64,000 bases of DNA from Rhizobium lentis (GCF_014200175.1 NZ_JACHBD010000001.1:744001-808000), one strand, 5' to 3'; shown: positions 1 to 10,452, counted from the first letter of the stretch. Notes: a model not told the origin generated them from the letters alone. A program made the numbers and translations.

Positions 1-743
1 TCCAGATCGCCGGATTCCAGCAGGCCCTTCTGCTCGGTATATTTACCCCAGATGCCCGCGAAGCAGTCGGCCTGCAGCTCGACGCGCACCGACATCTTGT
101 TGGCTTCGTCCTCGCTCATACGCTGGCGGGCCTGATTGAATTTCGGCAGGATACCGAGCAGATTCTGAACATGGTGGCCGACTTCGTGCGCGACGACATA
201 GGCTTCGGCGAAATCGCCCGAAGCGCCGAACCGGTCGGAGAGTTCCTGGAAGAAATCCGTGTCGAGATAGACCTTGTGATCGCCTGGGCAGTAGAATGGA
301 CCGGTCGCGGCAGAGGCAAAGCCGCAGGCCGATTGCGTTTGTCCCGAGAAGAGCACGAGGCGCGGCTCCTGGTAATTCTGCCCCTGCGCCTGGAAGATGC
401 CGTTCCATGTATCCTCGGTCTCGGCGAGCACAGTGCGCATAAAGGCGGTCATCTCGTCATTGGCGGGCGTGCGTGTTCCTTCGGACTGGCTCTGCTCGTA
501 GCCGGGCCCGCTGGTCATGCTGCCGGTGTCGAGCACCTGCAGCAGGTCGATGCCCATCAGCTTGAAGATGAAATAGATGACGACGAGGAAGATGATCGTG
601 CCGATGCTCAAGCCGCCGCCGGCGCGGCGAACGCCGCCGCCGGAAGGAAAGTTGAAGCCGCCGCCACGGCCGAACCCGCCGCCGCCCGGATCGCCGCGGC
701 GATCCTCGATATTGTCGGACTGACGCCGGCCTCTCCAATCCAT
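1..743 (-). CDS. Neutral zinc metallopeptidase (YpfJ-like), C-terminus beyond window
   Basis: The gene runs off the left edge, so about 247 N-terminal residues are visible. The N-terminus is Gly/Arg-rich and cytoplasmic in character, followed by one hydrophobic segment near residues 45-65, so the protein is probably membrane-anchored with an outward catalytic domain. Residues 186-191 read HEVGHH, the HExxH zinc-binding signature of metallopeptidases, preceded by the FYCPGD motif typical of the YpfJ / putative neutral zinc metallopeptidase family. The ATG at 743 opens the MDWRGRRQSDN start usual in rhizobial homologues. Substrate is unknown. Confidence 0.88.
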   Translation of the reverse strand, partial: MDWRGRRQSDNIEDRRGDPGGGGFGRGGGFNFPSGGGVRRAGGGLSIGTIIFLVVIYFIFKLMGIDLLQVLDTGSMTSGPGYEQSQSEGTRTPANDEMTAFMRTVLAETEDTWNGIFQAQGQNYQEPRLVLFSGQTQSACGFASAATGPFYCPGDHKVYLDTDFFQELSDRFGASGDFAEAYVVAHEVGHHVQNLLGILPKFNQARQRMSEDEANKMSVRVELQADCFAGIWGKYTEQKGLLESGDL

Positions 744-979
744 CTTCGTTCTCCCCGACAATGCCCATGCTTCTTACTTCAGGAATCTATATATCCGTCG
801 ATGGCGGGAATTCCAGCGACTTCATCGGGCGACATGGCCTGCTCTTTTGTGGCATACGATCGTGGCGAGCGCGCAGCCGATCGGCACACCGCTTCAGATA
901 AAGAAGGCGCCCTAAGCGCTTGACGGGAGTCCCGCTTTGGCTCTTCCTGATCGGGAGAAGAATTCGGGAGGACAAGGCG

Positions 980-2008
980 ATGAAGGCCGTACGGCTGGAA
1001 GCAACCGGAAAATTGCAGCTCTGCGAGATCAGCAAGCCCGTGCCGGGGCCGGGCGAATTGCTGGTCCGCATTGAGGCTTGCGGCATCTGCGGCACCGACC
1101 GCCATATCTTCCATGGCGAATTTCCTTCCAAGCCGCCGGTGACGCTCGGCCATGAATTTGCCGGTATCGTCGAGGCGGTCGGCAGCGGCGTGACCGATTT
1201 TCTCCCGGGCATGCGCGTGACCGGGGATCCCAACATTTCTTGCGGCGGCTGCGAGGAATGCCGGCGCGGCCGCCTCAATCTCTGCCGGAGGCTGCAGGCG
1301 ATCGGCATCCATCGCGACGGCGGTTTTGCCGAATATGTCTGCATGCCTGAAAGCCAGGCTTTCGCCCTGCCGACCGATCTCGATCCGCTGCACGGCGCCT
1401 TCTGCGAACCGCTGGCCTGCTGCATTCACGGCGTCGATCTCGCCGGGCTGAGAACCGGCGCGTCGGCCATCGTGCTCGGCGGCGGCGTCATCGGCCTGCT
1501 CACCCTGCAGCTGGCCAGGCTTGCCGGGGCGACCCGGATCGTGCTGGTGACGCGCAGTGCCGAAAAGCGGCGGCTGGCCGAAAGCCTCGGCGCGACGGCA
1601 ACGGCCGATCCCGGTAACGGCGACATCGTTGCCCGCATCATCGCCGAAGACGGACTGCTGCCCGGCGGCGCCGATGTCGTCTTCGAATGCGCCGGCGTGG
1701 CCGAGACCATGCAGCAGGCGCCCCGGCTTGCGCGGCGCGGCGGCACTGCCGTCATTCTCGGTGTGATGCCGCAGGGCGCGACGATCGAAATCGAACCCTT
1801 CGATCTGCTGTTTCGCGAAGTCGCGCTGATAAGCTCCTTCGTCAACCCCTTCACTCATGGCCGCGCCGCCGACCTCATCGGCTCCGGCAGGATCAAGGTC
1901 GAGCCGCTGATATCCCGGCGGATCGGGCTCGATGAAGCCCCGGAATCGATCACCAATTCGGCGCGCGGCGGCGAAATCCGGGTGCTCGTCGTGCCGAACG
2001 GGAAATAG
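980..2008 (+). CDS. Zinc-dependent alcohol dehydrogenase (threonine/sorbitol dehydrogenase-like)
   Basis: Medium-chain dehydrogenase of 342 residues. The N-terminal GroES-like domain carries the catalytic-zinc ligands CGICGTD and GHE, and the structural-zinc loop with four cysteines (CGGCEECRRGRLNLC). The Rossmann domain has the GGGVIGLL nucleotide-binding motif. The family oxidises polyols, threonine or related alcohols with NAD(P); the substrate cannot be fixed from sequence. The ATG at 980 is chosen because GGGAGG lies about nine bases upstream; an in-frame TTG at 920 has no such site. It stands alone between the divergent metallopeptidase gene and carB, and resembles the galactitol/L-threonine dehydrogenase branch. 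Confidence 0.88.
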   Translation: MKAVRLEATGKLQLCEISKPVPGPGELLVRIEACGICGTDRHIFHGEFPSKPPVTLGHEFAGIVEAVGSGVTDFLPGMRVTGDPNISCGGCEECRRGRLNLCRRLQAIGIHRDGGFAEYVCMPESQAFALPTDLDPLHGAFCEPLACCIHGVDLAGLRTGASAIVLGGGVIGLLTLQLARLAGATRIVLVTRSAEKRRLAESLGATATADPGNGDIVARIIAEDGLLPGGADVVFECAGVAETMQQAPRLARRGGTAVILGVMPQGATIEIEPFDLLFREVALISSFVNPFTHGRAADLIGSGRIKVEPLISRRIGLDEAPESITNSARGGEIRVLVVPNGK

Positions 2009-2179
2009 CTTTCACGCCATATCCGGATTCCTGTCGATTCCGCGATTTATGGGGTTCCGTTTGCAAATACATTTGCCTATAAGCCGCTTCTAGCCTGAAA
2101 AGACCTTCAATGCGCGACCCGACCTGGTGATCTCCCACCCTGGCCGGCTTTTTGCGCAGCCAGACAATGGATATCGCCC

Positions 2180-5100
2180 ATGCCGAAGCGCCAAGACATC
2201 AAATCGATCCTCATCATCGGCGCGGGACCGATCGTCATTGGCCAGGCTTGCGAATTCGATTATTCCGGCACCCAGGCCTGCAAGGCGCTGAAAGAGGAAG
2301 GCTACCGCGTCATCCTCGTCAACTCCAACCCGGCAACGATCATGACCGATCCGGGCCTGGCCGACGCCACTTACGTCGAGCCGATCACCCCTGAGGTCGT
2401 CGCCAAGATCATTGCCAAGGAGCGCCCGGACGCGCTATTGCCGACCATGGGGGGCCAGACGGCGCTGAACACTGCGCTTTCGTTGAAGCGCATGGGCGTG
2501 CTCGACCGCTACAATGTCGAGATGATCGGCGCGAAGCCCGCCGCCATCGACATGGCCGAGGATCGGGCGCTGTTCCGCGAGGCCATGGCCCGCATCGGCT
2601 TGGAAACACCGCGCTCGATGCTGGCGAACGCCACCGACATCAAGGACCTCGACCGCAAGACGCACGAGGCCGAGCGCAGCAAGCTGCGCGAGAGCCTCTC
2701 GGGCTCCGACCTCGACAAGGCGCTGGACGAGCTGGAAAACCAGTGGAACCTCGGCGAGAGCGACCGCAAGCAGCGCTACATGAACCACGCCATGGCGATC
2801 GCCGCCCAGGCGCTCGACCATGTCGGCCTGCCCGCCATCATCCGCCCCTCCTTCACGCTCGGCGGCACCGGCGGCGGCATTGCCTACAACCGCTCGGAAT
2901 TCTTTGAGATTGTCGGCGGCGGCCTCGATGCGTCGCCGACGACGGAAGTGCTGATCGAAGAATCGGTGCTCGGCTGGAAGGAGTATGAGATGGAGGTTGT
3001 CCGCGACAAGGCGGACAACTGCATCATCATCTGCTCGATCGAAAACATTGATCCGATGGGCGTCCATACCGGCGATTCGATCACCGTCGCTCCGGCGCTG
3101 ACGCTGACCGACAAAGAATATCAGATCATGCGCAACGCCTCGATCGCGGTGCTGCGCGAGATCGGCGTGGAGACCGGCGGTTCGAACGTGCAGTTTGCCG
3201 TCAACCCGAAAGACGGCCGCCTCGTCGTCATCGAAATGAACCCGCGCGTCTCGCGCTCCTCCGCGCTCGCGTCCAAGGCAACCGGCTTCCCGATCGCCAA
3301 GGTCGCTGCGAAGCTCGCTATCGGCTATACGCTCGACGAACTCGAAAACGACATCACCGGCGGCGCCACGCCCGCCTCCTTCGAACCTTCGATCGACTAT
3401 GTCGTCACCAAGATCCCGCGTTTTGCCTTTGAAAAATTCCCCGGCGCCTCGCCGGTGCTGACCACCGCGATGAAATCGGTCGGCGAAGTCATGGCGATCG
3501 GCCGCACCTTCGCCGAATCGCTGCAGAAGGCGCTGCGCGGCCTGGAAACCGGCCTGACCGGTCTCGACGAAATCGAAATCCCCGATTTCGAGGAAGGCGA
3601 ATCCAGCCAGAACGCCATCCGTGCAGCGATCGGCACACCCACGCCCGATCGCCTGCGCATGGTCGCCCAGGCGCTGCGCCAGGGTCTCAGCATCGAAGAG
3701 GTGCACGAGGGCTGCAAGATCGACCCCTGGTTCATCGCCGAGCTCAAGAACATCGTCGACATGGAAGCCCGCATCCGCGAGCACGGCCTGCCCGGCGATG
3801 CCGCCAACCTGCGCATGCTGAAGGCAATGGGCTTTTCCGACGCGCGTCTGGCAACGTTGACCGGCAAGCGCCCGAAGGAAGTTGCCGAACTGCGCAACGG
3901 CCTGAACGTCCGCCCTGTTTTCAAGCGCATCGACACCTGTGCGGCCGAATTCGCTTCGCCGACCGCCTACATGTATTCGACTTATGAGACGCCCTTCGTC
4001 GGCGCCGCCCGCTCGGAGGCTCAGGTTTCGGACCGCAAGAAGGTCGTCATTCTCGGCGGCGGCCCGAACCGTATCGGCCAGGGCATCGAGTTCGACTATT
4101 GCTGCTGCCATGCCGCCTTCGCCTTGAAGGATGCAGGCTATGAAGCGATCATGATCAACTGCAACCCGGAAACCGTCTCCACCGACTACGACACGTCCGA
4201 CAGGCTCTATTTCGAGCCGCTGACGGCGGAAGACGTGATCGAGATCCTGCGCGCCGAGCAGGAAAAGGGCGAAGTCGTCGGCGTCATCGTCCAGTTCGGC
4301 GGCCAGACGCCCCTGAAGCTTGCCGAGGCGCTGGAAAAGAACGGCATCCCGATCCTCGGCACCGCGCCCGATGCGATCGATCTCGCCGAAGACCGCGACC
4401 GCTTCCAGAAGCTTCTGATGAAGCTCGACCTCAACCAGCCGAACAACGGCATCGCCTATTCGGTCGAGCAGGCCCGTCTCGTCGCTGCCGAAATCGGCTT
4501 CCCGCTGGTCGTGCGCCCGTCTTACGTTCTCGGCGGCCGCGCCATGCAGATCCTGCATTCGGAAGGCCAGCTGCAGTCCTACCTGCTCGACACGGTGCCG
4601 GAACTGGTGCCCGAGGATATCAAGCAGCGCTATCCCAACGACAAGACCGGCCAGATCAACACCCTGCTCGGCAAGAACCCGCTGCTCTTCGACAGCTATC
4701 TCACCCACGCCATCGAAGTCGACGTCGACTGCCTCTCTGACGGCACCGATGTGTACGTCGCCGGCATCATGGAGCATATCGAGGAAGCCGGCATCCATTC
4801 CGGCGATAGCGCCTGTTCGCTGCCGCCGCGCTCGCTGCCCGTCGAGCTGCTCGACGAGCTGGAGCGCCAGGCAAAGGCGATGGCCAAGGCGCTCAATGTC
4901 GGCGGCCTGATGAACGTCCAGTTCGCCATCAAGGACGGCACCGTCTACGTGCTCGAAGTCAATCCGCGCGCTTCGCGCACCGTGCCCTTCGTCGCCAAGA
5001 CCATCGGCGCGCCGATCGCCAAGATCGCCGCTCGCGTCATGGCCGGCGAGAAACTCGACGCGGCCTTTGCCGCCTACGGCGCGAAGCCCGATCCGCGCGA

Positions 5101-5668
5101 GCTCACCCATATCGCCGTCAAGGAAGCCGTCTTCCCCTTCGCCCGCTTCCCCGGCGTCGATACGCTGCTTGGGCCCGAAATGCGCTCGACCGGCGAAGTC
5201 ATCGGCCTCGATACCGATTTTGCGCTGGCCTTCGCCAAATCGCAGCTTGGCGCCGGCGTCGAACTGCCGCGTGACGGCACGGTCTTCGTCTCGGTGCGCG
5301 ACGAGGACAAGCCGCGCGTACTGCCGGCGATCCGCATTCTCGTCGAACAGGGCTTCAAGGTATTGGCGACCGGCGGCACCGCCCGCTTCCTCGGCGAAAA
5401 CGGCATAACCGCCACCAAGATCAACAAGGTTCTAGAAGGCCGTCCTCACATCGAGGATGCAATCCGCAACCGCCAGGTCCAGCTCGTCATCAACACCACC
5501 GACGGTAACAAGGCGATCTCGGACTCCAAGTCGCTGCGCCGCGCGACGCTGATGCAGAAGGTGCCCTATTACACGACGATGGCCGGCGCCGAGGCCGCCG
5601 CCCAGGCGATCAAGGCGCTGAAGGCGGGCAATCTGGAAGTGCGGCCGCTGCAGAGCTACTTTGCCTGA
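2180..5668 (+). CDS. carB: Carbamoyl-phosphate synthase large subunit
   Basis: The 1162-residue protein makes carbamoyl phosphate from ammonia (delivered by CarA), bicarbonate and two ATP, feeding arginine and pyrimidine synthesis. Both halves have the duplicated ATP-grasp architecture: the N-terminal carboxyphosphate half starts at [19 protein letters not shown], and the second half repeats it at [19 protein letters not shown] near residue 620. A C-terminal MGS-like allosteric domain ([12 protein letters not shown]) ends the protein. It is somewhat longer than the roughly 1073 residues of E. coli CarB because of an insert in the first half (about residues 160-200), a feature of alphaproteobacterial enzymes. 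carA is not in this window. Confidence 0.98.
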   Translation: MPKRQDIKSILIIGAGPIVIGQACEFDYSGTQACKALKEEGYRVILVNSNPATIMTDPGLADATYVEPITPEVVAKIIAKERPDALLPTMGGQTALNTALSLKRMGVLDRYNVEMIGAKPAAIDMAEDRALFREAMARIGLETPRSMLANATDIKDLDRKTHEAERSKLRESLSGSDLDKALDELENQWNLGESDRKQRYMNHAMAIAAQALDHVGLPAIIRPSFTLGGTGGGIAYNRSEFFEIVGGGLDASPTTEVLIEESVLGWKEYEMEVVRDKADNCIIICSIENIDPMGVHTGDSITVAPALTLTDKEYQIMRNASIAVLREIGVETGGSNVQFAVNPKDGRLVVIEMNPRVSRSSALASKATGFPIAKVAAKLAIGYTLDELENDITGGATPASFEPSIDYVVTKIPRFAFEKFPGASPVLTTAMKSVGEVMAIGRTFAESLQKALRGLETGLTGLDEIEIPDFEEGESSQNAIRAAIGTPTPDRLRMVAQALRQGLSIEEVHEGCKIDPWFIAELKNIVDMEARIREHGLPGDAANLRMLKAMGFSDARLATLTGKRPKEVAELRNGLNVRPVFKRIDTCAAEFASPTAYMYSTYETPFVGAARSEAQVSDRKKVVILGGGPNRIGQGIEFDYCCCHAAFALKDAGYEAIMINCNPETVSTDYDTSDRLYFEPLTAEDVIEILRAEQEKGEVVGVIVQFGGQTPLKLAEALEKNGIPILGTAPDAIDLAEDRDRFQKLLMKLDLNQPNNGIAYSVEQARLVAAEIGFPLVVRPSYVLGGRAMQILHSEGQLQSYLLDTVPELVPEDIKQRYPNDKTGQINTLLGKNPLLFDSYLTHAIEVDVDCLSDGTDVYVAGIMEHIEEAGIHSGDSACSLPPRSLPVELLDELERQAKAMAKALNVGGLMNVQFAIKDGTVYVLEVNPRASRTVPFVAKTIGAPIAKIAARVMAGEKLDAAFAAYGAKPDPRELTHIAVKEAVFPFARFPGVDTLLGPEMRSTGEVIGLDTDFALAFAKSQLGAGVELPRDGTVFVSVRDEDKPRVLPAIRILVEQGFKVLATGGTARFLGENGITATKINKVLEGRPHIEDAIRNRQVQLVINTTDGNKAISDSKSLRRATLMQKVPYYTTMAGAEAAAQAIKALKAGNLEVRPLQSYFA

Positions 5669-5672
5669 GATC

Positions 5673-5715
5673 AGAGCAATTCCAGCAAACCCGTGCCGCG
5701 GTTTTGCGTCCGGAA
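5673..5715. repeat. Dispersed rhizobial palindromic repeat (copy A, degenerate)
   Basis: The stretch starts AGAGCAATTCCAGCAAA and has the GCGGTTTTGCG and CCGGAAT halves of a repeat also seen near 21.1, 39.4 and 62.4 kb. It follows the carB stop codon directly. The outer arms are imperfect here. Confidence 0.55.
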
Positions 5716-5733
5716 TAGAGTATGAACTGGAAC

Positions 5734-5762
5734 AGCGTCGGCGCTCCTTGAGCGCTGACGCT
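5734..5762 (+). terminator. Hairpin downstream of carB
   Basis: AGCGTC-G-GCGCTC pairs with GAGCGC-T-GACGCT across a CTT loop, giving a 13-bp stem with one G-T pair. It lies between the convergent carB and udgX genes. There is no long T-run, so termination is only likely. Confidence 0.45.
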
Positions 5763-5781
5763 GAGCTCAACCAGAATCAAC

Positions 5782-7239
5782 TTATGCGGCTGCCTTCATA
5801 AGTCCCTGAATTCTCTTCATATCCTCGCGAAAGCGCGCCATCTCCTCCGCCTTCAGCCGTTCGTCGGGAATGCGCAGCAGATAGGACGGATGCACCGTCA
5901 CGAAGAGCGTGCGCCCTCCTTCGGTTGCCATCGCCTTTCCTCTGACGTCCTGCAGGCGTCCTTTCACATCGGTCAGCGCCGCAAGTGCCGTCGCCCCCAT
6001 GGCGACGATCAGCTTCGGGTTGACAAGCGTCAATTCCAGATCGAGCCACCAGCGGCAATGCTGCACCTCACCCATATTGGGCTTCTGGTGGATGCGCCGC
6101 TTGCCGCGCGGCTCGTATTTGAAATGCTTGACGGCATTGGTGACGTAGAGCGTCGATCGGTCGATGCCCGCTTCCGCAATCACCTGATCGAAAAGCCTGC
6201 CCGCCGGACCGACGAAGGGGCGCCCTGCAATATCCTCCTGATCGCCCGGCTGCTCGCCGACGAACATCACCGCCGCATCGCGCGGCCCCTCCCCAAAGAC
6301 CGTCTGCGTCGCATTGGCGTGAAGGGGACAGCGCGTGCAGACGGCAGCCTCCGCGCGGAGCGCCTCCAGCGTGCCCGCCGGAAGCTCGGGCTCGGCGGGA
6401 AGATTGCGCGCAGCCTGCTGCAGCCGATCGTGAAAAGGCAAAGATTGCGTTGCCTCCCTTGCCGCCATCTCCCGCACCTTGCTTTCGGCCGATGCAATCA
6501 AGCCAGGAATGAGATCGGCCTCCGGCAGGTTCTTCCAGTATTTCTTCGGCATCTCCGCCTGCATCGCCTTCAGCTTCAATCGCGCCGGATTGAAGATGCT
6601 GGCATAATAGGTGCGCCAGAGCTCATCGGTTACGTCGGTAAGATTGGGCTTCTCGCAAGGTTCGTCGCTGATCGTCAGCCGCTCGCCGTCCCAGGTGGCC
6701 GATCCCTTGGGCGTGACGATCAGCCAGTCCATATCGGTGAAACGTCGCTGGAAGAAGGGTGCCGTCCGCCGGACGATATGGTGGTCCGGCTCGAACCAGG
6801 CGATGAATTTTCGCCGCTCTTCGGAAACCGCGCCAACCTCCTTGAAGCGGACGAAGGCCGTCATCTTGTGCGCGTCGCGATGAACGTTTTTCGCCATCAG
6901 CCTGGCACGCACGACATCCTGGTCGGAGGTCACCTCAAGCAGCTGCCGGTCCAGCTGCAGCCGCCAGAGCAGGCGGTACAGCAGCGAGAAGCGCGCCGGA
7001 TCGGAATGGCATAGCACCGTCTCGGCAAGCTCGATGAAAACGGGCGGCACTGTCATCGGCTTGCGTGATGCCGCCGGCGCCGGCGGCATGGCGTCGCGCT
7101 GAAAGGAAAGGTCCGCCTCCGCACTTCTTTCGCGCCACTCGATCTCCTCAGGCAAAATACCAGCCGCCGCCAAGGCGCGCGCGGCATCACGCCATTCGGC
7201 AAGATCTCCGCGCCCTGCGAGCACGACCCGGCGCATCAC
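5782..7239 (-). CDS. udgX: UdgX-family uracil-DNA glycosylase with N-terminal DUF4130-like domain
   Basis: A 485-residue two-domain protein. Residues about 1-260 match the DUF4130 family known to accompany these proteins (LLWRLQLDRQLLEV, HRDAHKMTAFVRF). Residues about 290-485 are a Family 4-like UDG with Fe-S cysteines C301, C304 and C395, the GEQPGDQED motif at 328-336, and the R-loop KRRIH at 380-384. In Mycobacterium smegmatis UdgX the equivalent histidine (here H384) forms a covalent bond with uracil-containing DNA. VHPSYLL at 449-455 supplies the final catalytic motif. The start overlaps the stop of the radical-SAM gene by four bases, so the two are translationally coupled. Probable role: trapping or repair of uracil or another damaged base. 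Confidence 0.88.
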   Translation of the reverse strand: MMRRVVLAGRGDLAEWRDAARALAAAGILPEEIEWRERSAEADLSFQRDAMPPAPAASRKPMTVPPVFIELAETVLCHSDPARFSLLYRLLWRLQLDRQLLEVTSDQDVVRARLMAKNVHRDAHKMTAFVRFKEVGAVSEERRKFIAWFEPDHHIVRRTAPFFQRRFTDMDWLIVTPKGSATWDGERLTISDEPCEKPNLTDVTDELWRTYYASIFNPARLKLKAMQAEMPKKYWKNLPEADLIPGLIASAESKVREMAAREATQSLPFHDRLQQAARNLPAEPELPAGTLEALRAEAAVCTRCPLHANATQTVFGEGPRDAAVMFVGEQPGDQEDIAGRPFVGPAGRLFDQVIAEAGIDRSTLYVTNAVKHFKYEPRGKRRIHQKPNMGEVQHCRWWLDLELTLVNPKLIVAMGATALAALTDVKGRLQDVRGKAMATEGGRTLFVTVHPSYLLRIPDERLKAEEMARFREDMKRIQGLMKAAA

Positions 7240-8480
7240 AGCAACGACAATTGTTCAGGCTGCGGCTCAAACATGGCGCGAAGATCCGGCCTATCGAGCA
7301 GCCGTCGCGGCGACCAGCCTTCCGCCGAGATGAACGACTGGACCTTCTTGATCGAAACGCCGAGCCGCGAGAGATCATCGAGCCGCAGACGGCGAAAACG
7401 GCGCACCGAAACAATTGCTTTGACCGTCTTGGTGCCAAGGCCGGGCACGCGCAGCAGCCGTTCGCGCTCGGCCCTGTTGATATCGACGGGGAATTCGGCC
7501 CGGTTGGCAAGCGCCCAGGCAAGTTTGGGGTCGAGGTTGAGATCGAGCATGCCGCCCGCCTGATTGGCGGTGATCTCGTCGATGCCGAAACCGTAGAAAC
7601 GATAGAGCCAGTCGGCTTGGTAGAGCCGGTGTTCGCGCATCAGCGGCGGCTTGATAAGCGGCAGGTTTTTCGAGGAATCCGGGATCGGGCTGAAGGCGGA
7701 ATAATAGACGCGCGTGAGGCCATAACTGCTGTAGAGCCGGCCGCTGGTCGCAAGGATGGTCGCGTCACTCGCGCCGTCGGCGCCGACGATCATTTGCGTG
7801 CTCTGTCCGGCCGGGACGAAACGCTGGCGTTTCTTGCTTTTCAGCGTCGGTTCGCCGGCGGCCTCGATCTTCAGCCTCAGATCAGCCATCGATCGCCGGA
7901 TATTGGCAGGCTTCTTTTCCGGTGCGAAGCGGCTGATGCCGTTATCCGTCGGCAGCTCGATATTGAGCGACAGCCGGTCGGCATAAAGCCCCGCCTCCTC
8001 CATCAGCCGCGGCGACGCCTCGGGGATCGATTTCAGATGGATATAACCGCGGAAAGCATGCGTCACGCGCAGTTCACGCACGATGCGAACCATCTCCTCC
8101 ATCGTGTAATCGGATGAACGAATGATGCCGGAAGAAAGGAAGAGGCCTTCGATATAGTTGCGGCGGTAGAATTCCAGCGTCAGCCAGATCACCTCCTCCG
8201 GTGTAAAACGCGCCCGTTCGACATTGCTCGACGAGCGATTGACGCAATAGGCGCAGTCATAGATGCAGAAATTGGTCAGCAGGATCTTCAGAAGCGAAAT
8301 GCACCGCCCATCCGGCGCATAGGCATGGCAGATGCCGGATCCCTCGGTCGAGCCGAGCCCGCCGCTGGTGCCCGAATCGCGCTTTACCGTGCCGCTGGAG
8401 GCGCAGGAAGCGTCATATTTCGCGGCATCGGACAGGATGGCCAAGCGTTCGGCAAGCGATCTCTTCATTTCTATGTTCAC
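7236..8480 (-). CDS. Radical-SAM protein linked to UdgX (putative DNA modification/repair)
   Basis: The 414-residue protein has the radical-SAM cluster motif CX3CX2C at C72, C76 and C79 (FCIYDCAYCVNR). Its C-terminal region contains a helix-hairpin-helix-like segment (LLRVPGLGTKTVKAIVSV) suited to DNA binding. It belongs to the family recognised by its genomic link to UdgX; the reaction is unknown. It is first in a two-gene operon whose second gene overlaps its stop codon. The start could be residue 1 or the second methionine four residues on. Upstream lies the divergent greA leader. Confidence 0.88.
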   Translation of the reverse strand: MNIEMKRSLAERLAILSDAAKYDASCASSGTVKRDSGTSGGLGSTEGSGICHAYAPDGRCISLLKILLTNFCIYDCAYCVNRSSSNVERARFTPEEVIWLTLEFYRRNYIEGLFLSSGIIRSSDYTMEEMVRIVRELRVTHAFRGYIHLKSIPEASPRLMEEAGLYADRLSLNIELPTDNGISRFAPEKKPANIRRSMADLRLKIEAAGEPTLKSKKRQRFVPAGQSTQMIVGADGASDATILATSGRLYSSYGLTRVYYSAFSPIPDSSKNLPLIKPPLMREHRLYQADWLYRFYGFGIDEITANQAGGMLDLNLDPKLAWALANRAEFPVDINRAERERLLRVPGLGTKTVKAIVSVRRFRRLRLDDLSRLGVSIKKVQSFISAEGWSPRRLLDRPDLRAMFEPQPEQLSLL

Positions 8481-8719
8481 TATATGTTCTAATATACAAA
8501 GTCAATCCGAACTATCCCACCCCCGCTCAATTTTCAGGCATATCACCTGATATCGCGGGGGTTGCGTTGCATTTATGCGAATTTTCTGGAAATCGGCCTT
8601 GGCGATCTGCTATAAGCACTTAACTAGGATTGTGGCACGGTTCCGAAGCTCCCCTTCGGGACCTGTTTTCTTTTGTGTTTGCGCCTGACGTGCCGATACG
8701 AGGAGTGAAGGACAGAAAA

Positions 8720-9196
8720 ATGGTTGAAAAGGTACCGATGACACAGGGTGGTTTCGTCAAGCTGCAGGAAGAACTGCGCTGGCGTCAGCAGGAGGAGCGC
8801 CCCCGAATCATCGAGGCGATCGCCGAAGCCCGTGCCCATGGCGACCTTTCCGAAAACGCCGAATATCACGCTGCCAAGGAGGCCCAGAGCCACAATGAAG
8901 GCCGCATCAGCGAGCTCGAAGATCTGACGGCGCGCGCCGAGGTCATCGACCTCACGAAGATGTCGGGCGACAAGATTAAGTTCGGCGCCAAGGTGAAGCT
9001 CGTTGACGAGGACACCGAGGAAGAAAAGACCTACCAGATCGTCGGCGACCAGGAAGCCGACGTCAAGGCAGGCCGCATCTCCATCTCCTCCCCGATCGCC
9101 CGTGCGCTGATCGGCAAGGAAGTCGGCGATTCCATCGAGGTCAACGCGCCGGGCGGCTCCAAGGCCTACGAAATCCTTCAGGTTTCCTGGGGCTGA
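8720..9196 (+). CDS. greA: Transcription elongation factor GreA
   Basis: 158 residues, the usual GreA length. The N-terminal coiled coil includes the acidic tip region [20 protein letters not shown], which reaches the RNA polymerase active centre to stimulate cleavage of backtracked RNA. The C-terminal FKBP-like domain ends with the family motif [10 protein letters not shown]. The ATG at 8720 follows GAGTGAAGGACAG, a good ribosome site. A small hairpin (CCGAAG-CTCCC-CTTCGG) lies in the leader about 65 bases upstream. The neighbouring lpcC starts 24 bases downstream, as in related rhizobia. Confidence 0.96.
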   Translation: MVEKVPMTQGGFVKLQEELRWRQQEERPRIIEAIAEARAHGDLSENAEYHAAKEAQSHNEGRISELEDLTARAEVIDLTKMSGDKIKFGAKVKLVDEDTEEEKTYQIVGDQEADVKAGRISISSPIARALIGKEVGDSIEVNAPGGSKAYEILQVSWG

Positions 9197-9220
9197 TCGC
9201 CCGCCACAAACGAGCCCCCC

Positions 9221-10279
9221 TTGCCTGATATGCGTGACGTCGAGATCATCGCGCCCAATTTCAAGCGCCGGCTCTCCGGCGTCACGTCGACTATCGTCCA
9301 GCTCATCCCATGCCAGATCCGGCTCGGCATGCGCATAGCAACGCTTGGCCCCGGCCTGCCGGAAGGCCTGCCGAAACTGAAATGGGCGCAGCTTTTCGGG
9401 CTCTGGCGCCCGACGGCACGCCGGCGCCACCGTGTCTGGCACGCCCGCCGCAACAATGAGATGGCCGTCGGCATCCTGCTCCGCCATCTCCTGCGCATGC
9501 CGCTGAAGCTCATCTTCACCTCGGCCGCGCAACGCCGCCACACCGCCTACACGAAATGGCTGATCCGCCGCATGGACGCGGTGATTGCGACCAGCGACCG
9601 CTCCGGCTCCTTCCTCGAGGTGCCGCACACGGTCATACAGCATGGGGTCGATCTGTCCTTGTTCCACCCGCCGCAAACGGCGGAAGACGGCATTGCCGCG
9701 ACCGGTCTGCCTGGCCGCTATCTTGTCGGCTGTTTCGGTCGTGTGCGCCATCAGAAGGGCACCGATCTCTTCGTTCGGGCGATGATCGAACTCTTGCCGC
9801 AGCACCCCGAATGGACGGCCGTCGTCTCCGGCCGGGTGACGGCGGAGCACACCGCCTTCGGCGACAAGCTCAAGGCCGACGTCGCCGCCGCCGGGCTCGC
9901 TGATCGGATCCTCTTTCTCGGCGAAGTGCCCGATATCAAGGTCTGGTATCGCCGCCTGACGCTCTATGTCGCCCCCTCCCGCAACGAGGGCTTCGGCCTG
10001 ACACCGCTCGAAGCCATGGCTTCGCAGACGGCGGTGGTGGCATCGGATGCAGGCGCCTATGCCGAACTCATTGCCGAGGGCGAGACCGGCTCGATCGTCG
10101 CCGCCGGCGACGGTGAGGCGCTGACGCGGGCAATCGCCCCCTATATCGCCGATCCCGCGCTGGCGATCGCCCATGGCGAGAATGCGCTGCGCCACGTCAG
10201 TGCGAATTTTGCGCTGGAGAAGGAAGCAACTGCGATCGGCGCCGTTTACGACCGCCTTCTCGGCGGCAATCGCGGCTGA
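9221..10279 (+). CDS. lpcC: LPS core mannosyltransferase, GT4 family (LpcC/LpsB-type)
   Basis: A 352-residue GT-B glycosyltransferase with the GT4 donor-site pattern (GCFGRVRHQKGTDLFVRA; then the EX7E element in PSRNEGFGLTPLEAMA). R. leguminosarum LpcC and S. meliloti LpsB are mannosyltransferases of the LPS inner core and have this length, sequence style and proximity to greA. The call to lpcC rests on that match and on the adjacent dct locus. Start is uncertain: TTG at 9221 or ATG at 9230, neither with a strong ribosome site. It converges on dctA. Confidence 0.8.
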   Translation: MPDMRDVEIIAPNFKRRLSGVTSTIVQLIPCQIRLGMRIATLGPGLPEGLPKLKWAQLFGLWRPTARRRHRVWHARRNNEMAVGILLRHLLRMPLKLIFTSAAQRRHTAYTKWLIRRMDAVIATSDRSGSFLEVPHTVIQHGVDLSLFHPPQTAEDGIAATGLPGRYLVGCFGRVRHQKGTDLFVRAMIELLPQHPEWTAVVSGRVTAEHTAFGDKLKADVAAAGLADRILFLGEVPDIKVWYRRLTLYVAPSRNEGFGLTPLEAMASQTAVVASDAGAYAELIAEGETGSIVAAGDGEALTRAIAPYIADPALAIAHGENALRHVSANFALEKEATAIGAVYDRLLGGNRG

Positions 10280-10294
10280 CGCGGAGCGAAAAAC

Positions 10295-10312
10295 GCCCGT
10301 TGGGTAACGGGC
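10295..10312 (+). terminator. Hairpin after lpcC
   Basis: GCCCGTT-GGGT-AACGGGC forms a perfect seven-base-pair stem 15 bases after the lpcC stop. It is preceded by an A-rich run rather than followed by Ts, so it may act in either direction. Confidence 0.5.
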
Positions 10313-10346
10313 CATCGGGCCGCTGCAGAGGTCCCCTCCCTCAGTC

Positions 10347-10418
10347 ATGCTCGGGCTTGTCCCGAGCATCTGCCTCGGATCGATAAGGGCAGCAGATCCT
10401 CGGCACAAGGCCGAGGAT
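10347..10418. repeat. RIME-like intergenic element with two palindromes
   Basis: Two perfect nine-base-pair hairpins with five-base loops sit 26 bases apart: ATGCTCGGG-CTTGT-CCCGAGCAT (10347-10369) and ATCCTCGGC-ACAAG-GCCGAGGAT (10396-10418). Two large palindromes in about 100 bp is the design described for Rhizobium-specific intergenic mosaic elements. Confidence 0.6.
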
Positions 10419-10452
10419 GACGATGAGTAGAAAACGAGCTTACCAATAAGCA

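Noticed and set aside
2435..5110. An 891-codon open frame antisense to carB
   Set aside because: It is the mirror of high-GC codon bias in carB; its translation is rich in Asp, Gly, Arg and Val with no recognisable domain, and carB is certain.
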